A stretch of DNA of 64,000 bases from Thalassobaculum sp. OXR-137 (lineage in GTDB: Bacteria > Pseudomonadota > Alphaproteobacteria > Thalassobaculales > Thalassobaculaceae), in assembly GCF_034377285.1 (NCBI RefSeq), contig NZ_CP139715.1:186001-250000 (forward strand), given 5' to 3'. Below are positions 62,363-64,000 of the stretch, in pieces (the first letter of the stretch is position 1; the number at the start of each line of letters is the position of its first letter). The notes beneath the pieces were generated by a model, which saw only the letters and a program-made list of their open reading frames with translations, was not told the DNA's origin and did not search any database. Position numbers and translations under genes: made by a program.

Positions 62363-63328
62363 CTACCCCACCAGATCCCGCCGGACCACGCCGGTGAGGC
62401 AGCCGATGGCGCCGGCCGCCTTGACCAGCTCCGAGCCGTCCACCGTCACGCATTCGATCCCGGCCTTCTCGTAGACCTTCTGCACGGCGTCGTAGCCGGC
62501 CAGCATCAGCACCTTGCGCGGGCCCAGGGTCACGATGTTCAGGGCGCGGTTCAGGGTGCCGTCGCTTTCGCCGTCGGGCAGCCAGAGGATCTCGTAGCCC
62601 CGCTCCTCCAGCGCGCGCACCGCCGAGAACGGCGTGCGGCGCGGCCAGCAGATGGCGAGATCCTTGTCGACGATCCGCAGCATGCCCATGAAATGCATGG
62701 TGCCGAACGGCATGTCGACGGCCAGGGTCTCGACCCCGATCTCCTCCATGGACGACGCGATCTGGGCGGCGGCGTCCTCGTTGGTGCGCAGGCCGAGGCC
62801 GACCATCACCGTCTCCGGGTCGAGCCACATCAGGTCCGCGCCCTCGAACACGGCGGTGCCGGTCAGGGTCCGCAGGATCGGCACCCCGGCATCGGCCAGG
62901 CGGCGGGCGATCCAGCGCTCCTCGCCGGCCCGCACCGTGGAGGCCGGACGGGCCAGGATCGCGCCCTCCGGCGACATCACGAACAGGTCGGCGCAGAACA
63001 TCTGGTTCGGGGTCGGCTGGCCGGCCGGGTCGACATACTGAACGTCGACGCCGTTGGTCCGGTAGGCCTCGGCCATGGCGTCGTGCTGCTCGCCGGCGCG
63101 ACCGAGGTCGAGGGCCTCCAGCATCTGCACCGAGTTCGGATCCTCAAGGGCGGCCGCCAGCTCGCCGCCGGGACGGTGCAGCAGCACCGAGCGCAGGGTG
63201 GCGTATTCGCTGTCGATGCCGCTGGCAGTCCAGAGATCGCCGATTTCCTCGCGGTGGGTCCGCGTGCGCCCCTGCCAGCCGGGTCCGCCATAGGCCGCCG
63301 AATTGAACGTGTTGCCGGTCTTGTCCAC
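62363..63328 (-). CDS. amidinotransferase/arginine-deiminase-family protein
   Basis: This 321-residue guanidino-modifying-enzyme fold protein has F-E-G-A-D-L-M-W-L near residue 162 (Glu/Asp substrate site), catalytic His in G-T-M-H-F-M-G near residue 211, and nucleophile Cys in G-A-I-G-C-L-T near residue 308. Members hydrolyse or transfer guanidino groups from arginine, dimethylarginine or similar compounds. Length and motif order resemble DDAH-like enzymes more than arginine deiminase. Not in an operon. Confidence 0.87.
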   Translation of the reverse strand: MDKTGNTFNSAAYGGPGWQGRTRTHREEIGDLWTASGIDSEYATLRSVLLHRPGGELAAALEDPNSVQMLEALDLGRAGEQHDAMAEAYRTNGVDVQYVDPAGQPTPNQMFCADLFVMSPEGAILARPASTVRAGEERWIARRLADAGVPILRTLTGTAVFEGADLMWLDPETVMVGLGLRTNEDAAAQIASSMEEIGVETLAVDMPFGTMHFMGMLRIVDKDLAICWPRRTPFSAVRALEERGYEILWLPDGESDGTLNRALNIVTLGPRKVLMLAGYDAVQKVYEKAGIECVTVDGSELVKAAGAIGCLTGVVRRDLVG

Positions 63329-63429
63329 GGGTCTCTCTCCGATCGCGTTGGAGCGCGAGAATTGTCGGGAGGCGGGCGAAAGTCAAAGGGGGGAAATTTG
63401 GGAGCGCTATCCGCTGTCCCCCTTCAGTC

Positions 63430-63542
63430 GTCATCCCGGCGAACCCCGGACCTGTTCCGGGGATCGGCCGGGACCCCGTGAGAACGTAAGAGCCAGGGTC
63501 CCGGGCGCCCCCCGGATCAAGTCCGGGCGGCCCCGGGATGAC
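63430..63542. repeat. composite palindromic element bounded by GTCATCCCGG / CCCGGGATGAC
   Basis: Contains CCCCGGACCTGTTCCGGGG, which is identical to the 19-base unit at 37390, nested inside the GTCATCC-bounded frame. This shows that the two repeat families share parts. It lies in the gap between the HD-domain gene and the amidinotransferase gene. Confidence 0.78.
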
Positions 63543-63605
63543 GGGAAGGGGAGAGGATGGTTAGGGATAGATCAAGGGTCGAGGCCGGAGCCCTCTTCCC
63601 CCCGC

Positions 63606-64000
63606 TCACGCCGCCGCCGCGCGCCGGACCGCGGCCACGTCCACCCCGGCCGCCGCCAGTTTCGCCGCCCCATCCGCCTCCACCAGCTCCGCCAGCGCGG
63701 CGAGGAACGGGTCATGGGCGCAAGGCGTCCGCAGCCGGGAGAAGACCATCGGGTACTCCACCGGCTCCCAGGTCTCGTCCGGGGCCAGATTGTGCTGGAT
63801 CTGCACCTCCAACCGATCGAGCGCGTGGACCAGCTTCGCCTCCGACGTGCCGCCGGTCTCCAGTTCCAGGAACAGGGCAAAGACATGCCGTCCGGTATCC
63901 GGGTCGAGACTGTCGCGGATCCGCGTCGCCGCCTCGGCCTCGCGCGCCCGCTTCGTCTCCTGCCGTGCGCCGGCCTCGAAGGCCGGGATGTCGCCGATCG
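63606..64000 (-). CDS. HD-domain phosphohydrolase (HDDC2/YfbR-like), 5' end beyond the window
   Basis: The last 131 residues are present; the N-terminal part with the first HD-domain His residues lies beyond the right edge. The visible I-G-D-I-P-A-F near the edge and the C-terminal S-E-A-K-L-V-H-A-L-D-R-L-E-V-Q segment match the HDDC2/YfbR group of 5'-deoxynucleotidase-like proteins. In those the D in A-L-D-R is a metal ligand. The C-terminal 50 residues extend past the usual domain end with an Ala-rich tail. Confidence 0.8.
   Translation of the reverse strand, partial: IGDIPAFEAGARQETKRAREAEAATRIRDSLDPDTGRHVFALFLELETGGTSEAKLVHALDRLEVQIQHNLAPDETWEPVEYPMVFSRLRTPCAHDPFLAALAELVEADGAAKLAAAGVDVAAVRRAAAA

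Overview
The window is GC-rich (roughly two thirds G+C by eye) and gene-dense. It reads as a chromosomal segment of a free-living, metabolically versatile alphaproteobacterium, most likely of the Rhodospirillales type. Pointers are the long acidic/arginine-rich RNase E with a C-terminal GWW motif, the AMIN-type amidase divergent from it, the PAS_5-type and DUF599 proteins, an FNR/FixK-type box and many GTG starts. The lineage is an inference. I see no rRNA, tRNA, CRISPR array, transposase, integrase or phage gene.

Layout. 1-9.8 kb: end of a GGDEF-like gene, a persulfide-dioxygenase-like metallohydrolase, transporters, a PhyH dioxygenase divergent from a LacI regulator with two matching operators, a universal stress protein behind an FNR/FixK-type box, a DsbA-like thiol oxidoreductase and a BepA-like M48 protease. 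9.8-19.7 kb: a gamma-glutamyltransferase-like lipoprotein lacking the usual nucleophile, an aminotransferase, rne, an amidase, and hppD divergent from a MarR regulator with two operators. 19.7-25 kb: an AT-rich orphan membrane gene, an LhgO-like oxidase plus a 3-hydroxyisobutyrate-dehydrogenase-like gene, a DehI-like gene, and the housekeeping pair coaBC-dut. 25.2-32 kb: an apparent catabolic cluster (acyl-CoA dehydrogenase, acyl-CoA ligase, isocitrate-lyase/PEP-mutase-family lyase, split TPP decarboxylase, SDR) divergent from a GntR regulator and a small ABM-domain protein. 32-48 kb: serA, MFS/isomerase/GMC oxidoreductase operon, HAD phosphatase, Baeyer-Villiger monooxygenase, PAS protein, ketopantoate-reductase-like enzyme, TauD dioxygenase, epoxide hydrolase, and a LodA/LodB-type quinoprotein pair. 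48-64 kb: truncated haemoglobin, TetR regulator, homocysteine methyltransferase-like enzyme, an SDR lacking the catalytic Tyr coupled to a TauD enzyme, a molybdopterin oxidoreductase, an AT-rich two-gene cassette of unknown function, a class III nucleotide cyclase, an aldolase/dehydrogenase/VOC operon, a YcaQ-like glycosylase, an amidinotransferase-family enzyme, and the end of an HD-domain gene.

How the genes work together. Most of the accessory content is small-molecule catabolism: acid activation and oxidation, Fe/2-oxoglutarate oxygenases, flavin oxidases and oxygenases, an epoxide hydrolase and a dehalogenase-like protein, interleaved with transporters and local one-component regulators. 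Several regulators sit divergent from their probable targets with clear palindromic operators between them, so short regulatory circuits can be proposed directly from the sequence.

Intergenic spaces are studded with short palindromic repeats of two kinds, often in inverted pairs: a CCCCGG-N7-CCGGGG unit, and a unit bounded by GTCATCC/GGATGAC. Their stems show compensatory base changes. They look like REP/BIME-type elements and are the main non-coding structure here.
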